Shown here in pieces: positions 12,110 to 23,299 of a DNA stretch of 64,000 nucleotides. A model generated the notes under the pieces. It had not been told where the DNA came from, searched no databases, and saw only the letters and a program-made list of their open reading frames with translations. A program made the translations under genes and the position numbers. This stretch comes from Apoderus coryli (Eukaryota > Arthropoda > Insecta > Coleoptera > Attelabidae): positions 15,840,297 through 15,904,296 of the forward strand of contig OU452206.1 of NCBI GenBank assembly GCA_911728435.2, written 5' to 3'. Numbering within the stretch: position 1 is the first letter of the stretch; each line of letters starts with the position of its first letter.

Positions 12110-12530
12110 GTCGAAAATTACGCTGAATCTAAGGTACCATATTCTGCTCTTCTTCGTCACTCGTAAATTTCTTCCCATGGAGCTCTTTCTTCATTTTTGA
12201 GAACGGATAATAATTGTCGGGCCCAGATCTGGATTATATGGCAGGTGAATTATTATAATATCGAAGCTCAGTTTGTGCAGGAGCAAAACAGCTTTCACCA
12301 ATGTTCCTCTTCTTCTTTCTCTCATTGCTTCGTTTATCTGTTCGAAGATTGAAGCGTAGTTTGTTGAATTGTAGAATCAGCTTTATCTGTATCTGTATAC
12401 TCAATCAATATAATTCTTTTTGAGTCCCACGAGATGGTCGCCATGACTTTTCAGGCTCACTGTGTGATCTTAAACTTCTTGGGTAGTGGATTCCGTGTTC
12501 TACAGAAACCCTTTGAAGTTACTCTTTGGA
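12110..12530 (-). pseudogene. Mariner transposase fragment
   Basis: Minus-strand VMATISWDSKRIILIEYT is the motif that usually precedes the YLEKG.TI.GEYY region. It is followed, after a frameshift, by NYASIFEQINEAMRERRRG, LVKAVLLLH and LPYNPDLGP (third-Asp block). The second Asp (HxDNAP) has been lost. The copy at 19130-19480 shares the GATGGTCGCCATGA core on the same strand and looks like the same subfamily. Confidence 0.75.
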
Positions 12531-12635
12531 TATGTCATTCATTCACTAATATATTAAATACTAAACGGCCTAGATGTAAACACCACTGAATATGAATTCA
12601 AATTTCCTGTCCGTCCAATCTGTGAACGCTCAAAC

Positions 12636-13960
12636 ACAAAATAAAATAAAAAATAAAATCAAAATATATATTTGTCAAAAAATTAAAAATAATATGTAGA
12701 CATAGGTATCTACAAACAAAATATAAGAATTATAATTAATACATACAGGTACATCGGCAAATAAATAAATCAATTAAGATACTTAAAGTAAATTAATTAA
12801 GTAAATATTCTACAGTTCAATATATATACAAAACACACAATACAAACTACTATCCAATGTGTGAATCGCTCAAAAACTAACGCACATTAAAAAAGTCACC
12901 TACTGTATAAAAAGCTTTTTCTAACAAATACGTCTTTAGAGCTTTACGGAATCGAGGAAGGGATGATAGCAATTTGATTTCCATTGGCAGATAATTGTGC
13001 ATTTTTTTTTGTATTGTATATAATCGAGCTTTTGATTAATTCGGAGGATGGGACTGGCAGATAAAGATCATGTTCGGCGTTTCTAAGCAGATAGTTATGG
13101 AATGGTCTTTCAGAGACATCTGATAGGTGCCTGCAAGAAGACACAGCCGCATTGACCCTCCCACACTGACTTCTGTTGCTAAGGTACGACTTAAACCATC
13201 CCAGTGGAACCCCCCGAATTCCGTAGTGCTGTGTCTTGTTAATTAGGATGTTATGACTTACACAGTCGAATGCTTTGGAAAAATCACAGAAAATTGATGA
13301 TTGTTCAAGTTGGAGTAAACATTGTTGAAGACGGAGAATATAGCATCATTAGTGCATTTGTTAGCTAAAAATCCAAATTGGTGGCTAGTTAATACTTCAC
13401 ATTTGTGCAGAAATGATAGAAGTCTCCTTTTAACCAGTCTTTCAATGATCTTGGATAGAGTAGATAGAAGTGCAATTGGACGATAGTTTGAAGCTTGATC
13501 CTTATCGCCGCCCTTGTGCAGAGGAATTATTATAGATGTCTTAAGGCATTGTGGAAAAATTCCATTTTGGAATGACTTGTTAATTAAATCTGTGAAAACG
13601 ATTAATGTACATTCCGGTAGATTAGACAACATTTTCAAAGTGATTCCATCAGTTCCAGATGACACCTTGTTGATGTCTTTAATTGTACTGCAAAGCTCTG
13701 GAGTTGCAACGGGTGTTAGGAAGAAACTATGTATATTCTCATTGGTATTTGAAAGATATGAGAGCGGATCCTGGGAGGGGACTATATTATTCATTAAATT
13801 TTTTGCCACATTAACAAAATAATCGTTCAAGATCTCAGGTGAAGTGGAGATTATACTGGACGGAGAAACCCTATTTCTCAGATCGTTTCTTTAGCAATAT
13901 TATCGGTTCTAGCTAACCGGTTGTTATAATATATGTTTTTAGCAGCTTTTATAGCTTTAT
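12636..13960 (-). pseudogene. Internally deleted LINE (Jockey/CR1-like RT)
   Basis: On the minus strand the RT fingers are clear: DINKVSSGTDGITLKML, PLHKGGDKDQASNYRPIALL, SKIIERLVKRRLLSFL, HQFGF. After a frameshift motif A reads CDFSKAFDCVSHNIL and continues to WFKSYLSNRSQ. The sequence then jumps to the C-terminus (SSELIKSSIIYNTKKNAQL ... YTVGDFFNVR, stop at 12877-12879). The palm with GVPQGS and xADD is deleted. The 5' part beyond 13830 is frame-shifted. An A/T-rich 3' region extends to about 12636. Inactive. Confidence 0.85.
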
Positions 13961-14137
13961 AAATAACCTTGAAACGCCATTATTAACCGTATAAAAAGCT
14001 TTGGAGAAATCTCCTCCAATGGTTTAAATCCATAAACGTCAGAAGATAAGTTCCGTGCCCATTATGAGAGGAGTAGGGGTTTTTTTTTCTTCAAAATATC
14101 ACCGAAACGTTATCTTAACGTCCATTTCTTGTTTCAG

Positions 14138-14422
14138 AAACAAGTGTAATAATGAAAAGAGGCGGCGCGAGCAAGAAAACATCTACATAGAGGAATTGGC
14201 TGAGCTGATATCCGCCAATTTTGCGGACATGAGCTCGTTGTCGGTAAAGCCGGATAAGTGCGCCATCTTGCAGGAGACCGTCAATCAGATACGTAGTATC
14301 AGGCAGAGAGAGAGCGCTGCACAGTCCAGTGATCCAGTGCAACAAGGTGAGGTGTCTTCGTCTAGACCAACCATTCTCTCAAATGAAGTGTATGGACCGT
14401 TGCTATTGGAGGCTTTAGAAGG
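14138..14422 (+). CDS. tai: taiman exon (bHLH and start of PAS-A)
   Basis: First recognised coding exon of the p160 nuclear-receptor coactivator homologue. Family members bind ligand-activated nuclear receptors and recruit histone acetyltransferases; Drosophila taiman works with the ecdysone receptor. The exon begins after TTGTTTCAG and encodes the highly conserved NEKRRREQENIYIEELAELI helix, ISANFADM and KPDKCAILQETVNQIR, the bHLH of the family, with an RQRES linker. It ends at LLLEALEG, the start of PAS-A, with donor GTTAGT at 14423. It needs two bases from an upstream exon that I could not find, so the protein's N-terminus is missing. Exon phases through 63370 are all compatible and yield about 1,212 codons. 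Residue numbers in the following entries count from this exon. Confidence 0.95.
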
Positions 14423-14626
14423 GTTAGTATTGTTACTACCTATTTTTTTAATTTTTCAACATTTTTAAGGATTGTTTTATTTAGTCCTCGCGTAGAACTG
14501 GAAATAATTATTACCACTTACTGGTTTGGTTTTTGAACTACCCTGTATAATTCAAAACATTTTTCGGTGGTACATCTTTTCAGTGCCTAAAAGTTTTGTA
14601 AAAGATTTTTTTTCTCTAACGCTTAT

Positions 14627-16453
14627 AGAAGGTGTTTCTAAAATAGGTGGACTAGTTTTGCCTTAAAACTTTCAAACCCGAATTTCTCGAAAACCTTTAA
14701 GTTTTTCGAGAAAAAAGAAGTAAGCATTTTTTATGTAGAAAACACGTGCATGATCTCGCTGATGGAGGCAATTACGTTGTTTCGTTGTGTTTTGACCTGT
14801 CTAGGGCCTTTGATACTGTCGATGGAGATTTTCTGAGGAGCAAATTGTCCGATATGGGAATTCGTGGTGCGGTCAATGGCTGGATTGCGTCATACTTGTC
14901 TGATCGGAAGATTAGTGTCAGGGTTGATTCGTCGGTCTCTGAATCTAAAAGTATTAATGTGGGGGCACCACAAGGGAGCGTTTTGGGTCCGCTTCTATTT
15001 TTGCTTTACGTAAACGATCTGCCCCTGCACATTCCATCTGCAAGGGCTTTTATGTATGCCGATGATACATATCTGGTAGTCCACGACAAGGATCCAGAAG
15101 TACTGCGGATAAAAATTCTATCCGTTATGCATATATTTAATTCCTGGTGCACTCAAAACGAACTGATGATCATGATAAGACTGTCGTTCTGCAGTTCAGT
15201 AGGTATCGTGCAGTGCTGAATTACGACTTGGTGTTTGAGGACCATCGGCTGGAGTGGGCTACGTCTTCGAGGATTTTGGGAGTGGCCTGCGATCAGCCCA
15301 CTGCTCATTTGGAGTCAGTCAGTCGTAAACTGAACAGCCAGGCTTACGTGATTTACACTCTCAGAAGTCACATGAATACTGGCGCTCTACTTAATATTTA
15401 TTACTCTTTCGTGTATGCTACTATTGCCTACAACATCGTCTGGGGACGATCGAGTGACATATCCAGGGTGTTCATCATCCAAAAAAGAATTTTACGCACT
15501 ATGTTTCGCCTGCTCTACAATTTCTCGTGTAGGGAGACATTTAGACGATGGCGTTTACTCACTGTTGCTTGTATATACTTGCTTAAAATCCTGACGTACA
15601 TTTTTAAAAACATTTGCAGGTTTCGGCGTAATGGCTCCTTGCACGACTATGCGACTAGGGGCAGAGAGAGGGTGCTTTTATCTAGGCCTCGACATGAGTT
15701 TTTTAAAAAGTCACCAGATTACTCTGGACTACTTTATTTTAATATGTTGCCTGAATCTATTAGGAATTCGAGAAATTTTCATCAATTTAGTAGAAATTTG
15801 AAGGAATTCCTTATACTACACTCTTTTTACAGTCTGAGCGAGTATGTTGAGCACTGCTCTTAATGATCCTTCTTTATTGTGTTTTGACCTCTTGTGTGGT
15901 GACGAACTGTTGTTTTTGTTTGACTGTCTTATTTTGACGTTGTATGTTTATGGTGTAATACAGGTATTTTTGTGTATAAGTTTTAGCTATATGTTGATAC
16001 CATTGAATTTGTTTTATTGTTTATTTACTTGACATGCCTATGTACTATTAGATTTTTGTACTAACTCAAGGCTAATAAAAGTTATTTATTATTTATTTAT
16101 TTGTTATTTTATCACATTTTTAACACAAATGGAATAAAAATCACAAGGAAAAAAAGTTAGGTTATAATTAAGGCAAGGGTCCCCCGGTTTACCCGCCTAT
16201 GTTCATCCTTTTTTATTCAATTTCATGTCAGTTTACGACATTTAACTAGGTGAATACATATGCTACATTTGACTAATTCATCTTTACTCGTTTCGAAAAT
16301 ATTTCAAAAAAATCGTCCTCAGGCAGTCATCTTTAACACCCTGTATCTTTGTACATAAGGACTTTTCGAAAAATTACAATTTAGGTTTTTTTCATGATTA
16401 GACGTCCCCAAGTCGCTCACAAATTTTAACCACCTATTTTTAGAAGCACCTTG
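14627..16453. mobile_element. Element D, inverted ends, split by a LINE
   Basis: The left end (AGAAGGTGTTTCTAAAATAGG at 14627) and the right end (complement of CAAGGTGCTTCTAAAAATAGG, to 16453) are inverted copies. Parts of the interior (CTCGAAAACC, CATGATTAGACGTCC, GCCTATGTTCATCC) match the solo copy at 32388-32730. The middle, about 14735-16110, is a later LINE insertion. No transposase of its own is visible. Confidence 0.65.
14735..16110 (+). pseudogene. 5'-truncated LINE reverse transcriptase
   Basis: The frame starts inside motif A (CFDLSRAFDTVDGDFLRSKL) and passes through SYLSDRKISVRV, the GAPQGSVLGPLLFLLYVNDL motif and the catalytic MYADDTYLV. It frameshifts near 15165 and continues to the C-terminus (KTVVLQFSRYRAVLN ... 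SLSEYVEHCS) at 15863. An AATAAA signal and an (ATTT)n tail follow near 16075-16100. This is a Jockey/R1-like non-LTR element on the tai sense strand. It lacks the endonuclease and RT fingers and has a frameshift, so it is dead, though less eroded than its neighbours. Confidence 0.85.
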
Positions 16454-18010
16454 TGCGATCTTGAAATATCTTCCGCCCATACATTAATGGGACAGCCTGT
16501 ATATTATTTTTCCTACTTAATTCAGAAATGTGGTAAAATAAGGGCCAAATGCAACAAACTTTATATACACATCTATAATTTTTTTGTAAATAGTCAAACA
16601 AAAATTTGAAAAAAAAAATAAATAAAATAAAAAAATAAATGACAATGAACAGAAAAACAAAATAAAAAAAAAATAAAATAAAAAAAAATAAAATAAAATA
16701 AAAAAAAATCTATCCAACAATAACTATTATACAAAAAAAAAAAAAACTAAAATGCTGATTTTGATAAAATTGAAACTAACATCTTATTTCATATTTTAAC
16801 TAGGTAAGTTGAACAATTTCTGTATAGAAATGTTTTTTTTTTGTTCATGTTAGTGATATAAGTTACTCCTAAATTGGAGAGTTGGCCAGTTGGCTTTCGC
16901 CAGTGCCATTAATAAAACAAAAAAAAGGGCCAAAAACATAACTTTTGATATGCCATTATTTTTTTGCAATCACCCTATGTATATTTTAATTATTAAAAAT
17001 TAGAATAATAACTAATATACCTACCTATTTAGTTTTCTCATAGAACTATGTGGCGTCCGACGTGACTCAACCTTGTATTTCCATTGGAGAATTGCATTTA
17101 TTATATTTTTAAACAATTTATATTATTCCCATTGTACCTATTGAGAGGATAAGGATTGTAATAGTTGCATAAAATTGAAATGCCACTTGGATAGCGAAGT
17201 ATATTTCATAAATAACAGAACAAGTTATTATTTTGTTGATATTTTTTTTTCACATTGCTTTGTTTTAAATTAAGATAAAAGTTTTTCAGTTAGTTGGAGT
17301 AAGCATTTGTGGAAAAAGGAATAAAATATTTGTCGTGTATATAAAGATACATACAGAATGTTATGCTGACTTTTACATATTTTTCATTAACAATACTTGC
17401 GTATAGTTTTTTTCTGTTTGTTTTGATTACGTAAAATATCCAAATACCAATAATGTATGAATTGTTCCATCTCAGGAATTATTCAACTATGAAATTTTAT
17501 CACTTGGTATGGATATTCATGCTGGTGCATATTTTCTAGATTTTGAAAACTCCAAACTTGCTGTTTTCTCCCTATAACAATTTTTATATTACTACTTTGC
17601 AAAGGCCTAGTGGTTCTTTCAGATAACCACACATAAAAACTACCATATAGAAATTAACTACTAGTTTTTCATGCATAAATTATTTGTACGAATTACACAA
17701 CAGACATGTCAAGAAGTAAACATACCTACCATTTTTCAAAACAAACAGATTCTTCACTAATTTATGCCGGCGTAAAACGTTCCCCACAACCAACGAGCGA
17801 TAAATGCACGTGAAGAACGATAGAAACCATAAGCTGGTGCTATACTTGGCAGAAAATATGTTCAGCACGTTAGGCAGCCATCTTTACACGTTGGTGTACT
17901 CAAATCACCATTAGGCAATTTAATAAGCGACATTTGAATTGTGGTATTCTCAAGTCGTAAAAATGTCGACAAGAAAGCAGCAAGTCAACGAATTATCAGG
18001 AAATAAATGG
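16454..18010. other. Intron sequence with A-rich low complexity; no gene
   Basis: Bases 16600-16745 are an (AAATA)n-like run whose apparent open frame is compositional. CAGCCTGTATATT near 16492 is a further transposon-end-like motif. Nothing coding is recognised in the rest. Confidence 0.5.
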
Positions 18011-18014
18011 TTTT

Positions 18015-19095
18015 TGAATAATAATAATAACCTTTATTGTCATAAATAAATACAATATATCTTGTAGACAAAGCTATCACAAGTCACAACAATAATAAGA
18101 ATAAATAAATCAACAAATCAAATAGCACAAAATGCAAATACAATATAAAACTACAATAAAAAATAAGCGCATTATATACAAACACATAGCAATTATATAT
18201 AAATGCATATAGATCGAATTAGATGTCCACGAGAGCAGATGTTTACACTACCAAACATCCGAAAAGTAGTCCTTGCCGGAATAATAACTCTTTTCAAGAA
18301 CAACTCGCTTGACAGATCCTCTAAATTTTTTATAAGTTTGTACCGATGTTGAAGCCGGCGGCAAGTGATAATACATTTTGCGACTCTCGTAAATAAAAGA
18401 ATTCTTAGCTAACGCTGATCTTGGTATAGGTAGGTGAACCCGCTGTACCAGTCTCGTGGGATAAGGATGCGCAGATGGAGCCGATTCTATAATGCTTTGC
18501 AAGTTTTCATGAATCAAGCAAACCGTCTCCAGAATGAACAACGAAGCAAGTGTTAGTATTCGGTGTTTCTTGAATAATTCTTCGCAGTCAGCTCTAACAA
18601 CACAAGTAACAAAGTTCGGTTACACGTACCCCAGAAGATGTGCTTATATCAGATAAAAATACCTACACAGTTCTTGCAACCTCAAAACCCAAAAGCCATG
18701 ACAACCCCCAAATCATAACAGCCAGTTGAAACTCCGCCAAACCTCAGTTTAATATCAATTTGGAGTCCCAGAAATTTGACACAATTACTACTATTTATAG
18801 GGCAAGTTTCTAAGATCAAGTCATCGCAAATAAAATTACAAGATATTTGTTCACATCATTCTTTTACTTTTACTAAATCGTCTCGGATGTAGCCCATGAC
18901 AATATTGGGATCTCTGTCATGCCACAAAAGTGTTGTATCATCTGCAAAAAGTGTACATCTGCCTCGCAAACTCATACTTGTGATGTCGTTAATATATAGA
19001 AGAAAGCGAAAGGGACCCAAAGCAGACCCCTGAGGCACCCATCTACCGAAGTCCCCCCATACTTCACCAGTTGTCTGCGGCTCCTAACACTATAA
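18015..19095 (-). pseudogene. LINE with internal deletion
   Basis: Minus strand: RRQLVKYGG, then PQGSALGPFRFLLYINDI and LFADDTTLLWHDRDPN (catalytic Asp pair), a gap of about 300 bp with little recognisable sequence, then the C-terminal part (PYPTRLVQRVHLPIPRSALA ... YSGKDYFSDVW, stop near 18248). The 3' end is CTTTATTGTCATAA beside (AAT)n at 18010-18040. The same 3' end recurs at 63660-63700. Jockey/CR1-like, inactive, antisense to tai. Confidence 0.8.
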
Positions 19096-19129
19096 CCTTT
19101 TTGTTTTTCAATAACCAATAAAGTCTCAC

Positions 19130-19480
19130 CTAAATTCTAAACCCAAGAGGTGCAGCTACACGTATGATCCAGGTCTTTTTCGTCAGAAAGTAGGAGAAGT
19201 AATAGCCCAATAGGTATGGTAATTTTATGTGTTCCTGGCTGGCAAATTCCTCGAAGATTTTGACGAGGAGCAAGACAGCTTTTTTCAATTTTCCTCTTAA
19301 GTTTTCTCCGATTACTTCTTTGAAGCGTAGTATTCTCCAGTTATACAAACACCTTCAACTCTAGTTAATCAATGAAAAGGACTCTCAAAAGATGGTCGCC
19401 ATGAATTTTTAGGCTGACTGTGTGGCCCTTAAAGCATTGGGTGGTCTTGAGTCTTTTTTATGCAATTACATGGAGTCCTG
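19130..19480 (-). pseudogene. Mariner transposase fragment
   Basis: Minus-strand FMATIF followed by ITGEYYASKK matches the region between the first and second catalytic Asp of mariner transposases. The remainder is disrupted by stops. It shares GATGGTCGCCATGA and downstream sequence with the copy at 12110-12530. Confidence 0.6.
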
Positions 19481-19558
19481 CTAGGAGGCGATCATTTGTT
19501 TTGAAATGCTTCTCTCAGGACCTAAAAATGACCTCAGTTCAAAAGTTTATATATCTAT

Positions 19559-19890
19559 ATACAGGATGTCATATGGTGACGGCCCAATAAAAGATTTCGG
19601 AGACTACTTTGAATTGAATTTGGAAAATTTTGGTATATGTATTGCCAAATATGGTCTATTCAAATATCATAATACCAACCGCTTAGCACTTCCGGTTATA
19701 CCGGAAGTTGAGGTGACTTTGTTATTTTAAATGGAACACGCTATATATTATGACATTTTTGGATTCCACATAAGATTTTAGACATGTTTCATGTATCAAT
19801 CCTATACCTAAATCCAGCCGTTTTTGACGTATATCAAGATTTATGTCAAAACTGACATTTTAGGGCTCAATAATAATCAAATTTTTTCGA
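19559..19890 (+). repeat. Single arm of foldback family B abutting the exon 2 acceptor
   Basis: TATACAGGATGTCATATGGTG at the start, the palindrome CCGGTTATACCGG and the later text TTTATGTCAAAACTGACA and TAGGGCTC match the left arm of B at 4223-4560 in order. Similarity is clear to about 19870 and weaker through the T-run up to the acceptor at 19897. No inverted partner is found nearby, so one arm exists alone. Confidence 0.8.
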
Positions 19891-19897
19891 ATTTCAG

Positions 19898-20632
19898 GTT
19901 TTTATTTGTGCTAAACAGCGATGGTTTGGTGGAACATGTCACCGAAAACGTATCCACATACATCAAATACACCCGTGACGACATCGTCGGCAAAAGCATC
20001 TACAATTTCATGCACCATGGCGACCACAAGAATTTCCACATGGTATTATTGCCCATGACCCATGAACAACAACTTCTAACAAAATCCAGATCAATCGACA
20101 TCCGATTACTGGTGAAACCATCAGAGGAACTGGACGACAACATTGAAGATGCGCATCAAAACGTTTACAATTATGAGTTGATGCACATATCCAGCACTCA
20201 ACTACGTGACCTCCCATCGATCTCCGAGGACGAAACCAGTGAAAGTGGCCCGTGTTTGTTGTGTGTGGCGAGCAGGATCATACATCGTGATAAAACCATT
20301 TGTGGCATTGAGCAATTCACTACGAAATTGGATATTTCCGGTAAAATCATCGGTATTGATACGTCGGGCGTGTCAGACGCCATGTCATTGATAATCAAAA
20401 AGGACCTCATCAATCGCATGTTGAAAGATTTAGTGCAACAGCAGGACGTGCATAAGATTAACGCGCATCTACGTGAAACTATTAATGTTGGTCAGTCGAA
20501 CAGTGGCATCTACCGGTTGCACATTAGTGTTGATAAGGTTGTGCAAGTGCAAACTAAATGGAAGTTGTTTGAAACGAATCCGTCGGGAAGCAGTGAAACG
20601 GATTTCATCATGGCCACACATTCTATTATTGG
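19898..20632 (+). CDS. tai: taiman exon (PAS-A to PAS-B region)
   Basis: Starts after ATTTCAG and completes the Gly codon from the previous exon, so the protein reads ALEG-FLFVLNSDGLVEHVTENV, the start of PAS-A. PAS-A continues with YIKYTRDDIVGKSIYNFMHH. The C-terminal half (GPCLLCVASRIIH, EQFTTKLDISGKIIGIDTSG, GIYRLHISVDKVVQVQTKWK, DFIMATHSIIG) corresponds to the second PAS-like region of p160 proteins. It ends in phase 2 before GTAAGT at 20633. At 735 nt (residues about 95-340) it is the largest exon in the window. These domains mediate dimerisation and partner binding in the family. The next exon is 12 kb away. Confidence 0.95.
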
Positions 20633-20663
20633 GTAAGTCTACTCAAGTTATGTTTACTGAGTG

Positions 20664-20745
20664 ATAATTCTCCATAATTCTCGAGAAAACTGCGTTTAAA
20701 ATTTCACCAGTTAGGTAGTTGGAACCTATAACTCTTAATAGAATA
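20664..20745 (+). repeat. Dispersed repeat E, copy 1
   Basis: CCATAATTCTCGAGAAAACTG, then CGTTTAAAATTTCA and AGTTAGGTAGTTGGAA, occur here 35 bp after the exon 2 donor. They recur, with a few changes, at 32333-32386 near the other end of the same intron. Confidence 0.65.
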
Positions 20746-20769
20746 CACTAAAGTATTTTTAGAAGAGTT

Positions 20770-20843
20770 TTTGGGGTTGGGTTTATTGATAGAACGTGCG
20801 GTTTGCATGCGGAAGGTCCTGGGTTCGAATCCCAGCTCTGGCA
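20770..20843 (+). tRNA. tRNA-Ala(TGC)-like sequence, probably a pseudogene or SINE head
   Basis: The T arm is perfect: CTGGG TTCGAAT CCCAG, giving the Pol III B box GGTTCGAATCC. TTTGCAT fits a TGC anticodon loop as in tRNA-Ala. A run of nine T follows at once (Pol III terminator). The D arm and A box are weak, the acceptor stem does not pair properly, and the anticodon stem has mismatches. Hence a functional tRNA is unlikely. It could be a tRNA-derived SINE head or an old pseudogene. Confidence 0.5.
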
Positions 20844-20989
20844 ACTTTTTTTTTATTTCTAATTTTTGAATAAAGTAGTGATTTTCTTAGATTAGTTTAT
20901 TGGAAATAATAAAAATAATAGAATTATAATAATAAAAATTATTAAAATTCTATTTCGTTACACAGGTCATATATTTCATTGTATCTTGT

Positions 20990-21600
20990 CGGGACAGTTT
21001 TGGGGCGACACAACCGATTTTCAATAATGCACCAAGATTCGAGGGTTGGGCGAAAGTTTCCGGTGTAATAAAGAAAATAGTAGGGCGAGCTTGTCGAGAC
21101 CTTCTATTATATACTGTCCATGTAAAATTCTAATAGTTCGAGGTGCCTTATGTCAGCTGGCATTGTGATGATGAAAAATAATTCCTTGTATTTGGTGTAT
21201 TTTACGACTTTTGCCAACGAAATATCTGTATACCATTCAGCGTTAGCTGTTCTTCAACGTTGCGAACGTGTAGTGTACAGCCGAAGAAACAAGCTGTCAT
21301 TTTCCTGGAAGAACTTCGTATGCGACAACTTCTATGGGATTCCGGTCACCTAGACACAGTGTTTCTTGGTTTCCGATGTTCGGATGTTTTTTGGAATCAC
21401 AATAGATTTTGGTGGATCTTCACGTGATTCATCACTCTCTGATACACTACCATGACCATGACCATGAAAACCAATTGATGGTACTTCATTACCACCATAA
21501 GTTGGCTGAAGTGATTTAGTGACAAATCGATCTGTGTTGCCCAATTCCCAGTTTCGCTTGAAGAAAAAAAAACTTTCAATTTATCCAGTAAGAGTATCTT
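20990..21600 (-). pseudogene. Heavily decayed mariner transposase
   Basis: Minus-strand frames give SDES (possible first Asp), RTANAEWYTDISLAKV (cf. the RTVNSEWY block of the mariner at 28998-29446) and a diverged region where HHDNAS should be. Many stops and frameshifts. Family assignment rests mainly on the RTANAEWYT block. Confidence 0.5.
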
Positions 21601-21857
21601 CAACTTTATGACGTCAAAACGCTCCTATAAAATGTAAATATTTTGTAATAATTCCAGAAGAAACATTTTTCGATGATTTTTGTTTAGTTTATTTTTCCTT
21701 TCTCAATGATCGACCAATGGTTAGGTGCATTGTCATGGTGAAACAAGATTTTTTCTTCGCTAAATGAGGTTGTTTTTAGCACTTCGTCCTTCAAACGTTG
21801 GAGTAACTCTGTATGATGTTTTTATCCTCCGAAGGTAACAATGAGGATAATAATTGA

Positions 21858-23051
21858 AGACCTGAGAATGAACATCGGATAAAAGCCAAAAACAAACTTT
21901 CGAGAAAAACGAGAAAAAGCTGTGAAAATGTAGTTTTCTTTTTAAGAATATTGATTTTCTATATGTTATATTTATTATTAAATTTAAAATAATTTGCTGT
22001 AGAGATTACTTGAAAAAAGTCAAAAATAACGCAAAAATTTAAAAAAGTGAGTTTAGCACTTTTTCACTTTTCTTACTCATTTTAGAGAAATGTAAATAAA
22101 ACGCATTGTAAATACAAAAAAAGTTAGTATATTAGAAAAAAACTTAAAAAAATGTTATTAGGTTAACTAGACTTGAATAATCGGCTATGCTAAAAAAAAA
22201 AAACAACTTTTATTCTACTTCGCAATCGTCACAATCTGAATCTTCAGATTCATCCACTGGACCATCAGTATTAGTGGTTAAAGTTTCGTACCATTCCTGA
22301 TATGGTGGTGGAATATACTTCTTTAAACTTCAAATATTTTGTAACTTTTTTGGATTAAGTGGTATTGGATCATCATATAATATTGGCAGAGTTTGATAAT
22401 CAAATGATTTTGGATCAACGGCTTTTTAGGGCAACAAACGTTTAACTTACTAAAAAAGTTTGATTTTCTGATACTGTTATTTCATTGCCATGATACTTGA
22501 ATCTTTTATATTTTGAGATTTTAAATGGTCCATTTTTATTGTTTTATTAAAATAATTTTCCAGTTTTTTATGATTGCTCGCGTTTATTTACATATTCCTT
22601 GCCATAATTCCGATTAAATTGTCTTTCATTTTGCTTCCATGTTTTAAAATTTTTTAACCTTTTTTTCGGCTTGATTTTTCCTTCACCATTTGCAGAAAAC
22701 TCACTACTATCACTATCAACATAGTTAGGATCTTGCAAACTATCGTCCGAATTTATTCCGTCCGTTGTATAAGAGAACCTCTAGCACACTGACTTATGAT
22801 AAACAATAAACAGCCGAAATAATTACACCGTTGAGTATGATAACTGAACAAGTGCGGCTGTTATTCACTTCTCATACCCAAGGGCAGCTACGATTTAAAA
22901 GTGGACAACTTTCTGCGCCATCTATCAGCGGATAGAATAAAGTTACATGTCTCCTTTTCATATCCAACGATAGAGATGTTTTTTGTTGTCCAAAATCGCA
23001 CAAAAAGCTACTTTTGGTAAAGGTGGTCGTTATCTTCTCATTCTCAGGTCT
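21858..23051. mobile_element. TTAA-flanked DNA transposon with AGACCTGAGAATGA ends
   Basis: AGACCTGAGAATGA begins at 21858 and its complement TCATTCTCAGGTCT ends at 23051. The flanks are TTGA (21854-21857) and TTAA (23052-23055), consistent with a TTAA target duplication with one mutation. It sits inside a mariner transposase. The interior holds a decayed gene (22205-22790). TTAA duplication is typical of piggyBac and Kolobok groups; the ends alone do not decide. Confidence 0.6.
22205..22790 (-). pseudogene. Decayed transposase-like gene of an uncharacterised insect family
   Basis: The minus strand starts with an acidic segment (SDDSLQDPNYVDSDSSEF) followed by a basic part (KPKKRLKNFKTWKQNERQF, YGKEYVNKREQS). 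After stops comes KAVDPKSFDYQTLPILYDD, then IPPPYQEWYETL and an acidic tail (DESEDSDCDDCEVE) ending in a stop near 22205. The W-K-R-N...GKEYV block and the IPxxYxxWYxxL ending resemble a repetitive insect protein family I have seen annotated as uncharacterised. The middle, which would hold any catalytic core, is missing. Function is inferred only from repetitiveness and position between TTAA-flanked ends. Confidence 0.45.
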
Positions 23052-23299
23052 TTAATTGCTCTTGCGTTTCAAAAAACCGTCGTCATAACCTAATATGCCA
23101 AGAAAACTCCCAGTTCAACTTCACTCATTAATTTCTAATATAAGGACATGTTTCCGAAGATACAATCCCATCTTCAGCTTAAAAACAATAGACAATAGGC
23201 TGTATTATTGTTTTGAAAATAATGGAGCTCACTTTGACCATTTAATATAATAATTTTTGGATTTTTCGTCTACGAGCTACTTTAATGTATGTCTTTACC

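Larger units (their letters stand above)
21690..23170 (-). pseudogene. Mariner fragments on both sides of a TTAA insertion
   Basis: On the minus strand, YVMTTVFWNARAI-like sequence lies at about 23060-23130. HTELLQRLKDEVLKTTSF and EKILFHHDNAPNHWS (second Asp) lie at about 21715-21830. These are consecutive parts of one mariner transposase, separated by the element at 21858-23051. The first Asp and the third-Asp block are not recognisable. Confidence 0.6.

Noticed and set aside
13514..13822. Plus-strand frame of 102 codons
   Set aside because: It is the complement of the LINE RT fingers read on the minus strand.
16517..16720. Phe/Leu/Tyr-rich frame that looks membrane-spanning
   Set aside because: It is the complement of an A-rich low-complexity run.
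19898..20632. Several overlapping frames in other phases
   Set aside because: Shadows of the conserved PAS exon, which alone shows family sequence and fitting splice sites.
20770..20843. Functional tRNA-Ala gene
   Set aside because: Acceptor stem and anticodon stem do not pair properly and the A box is weak.
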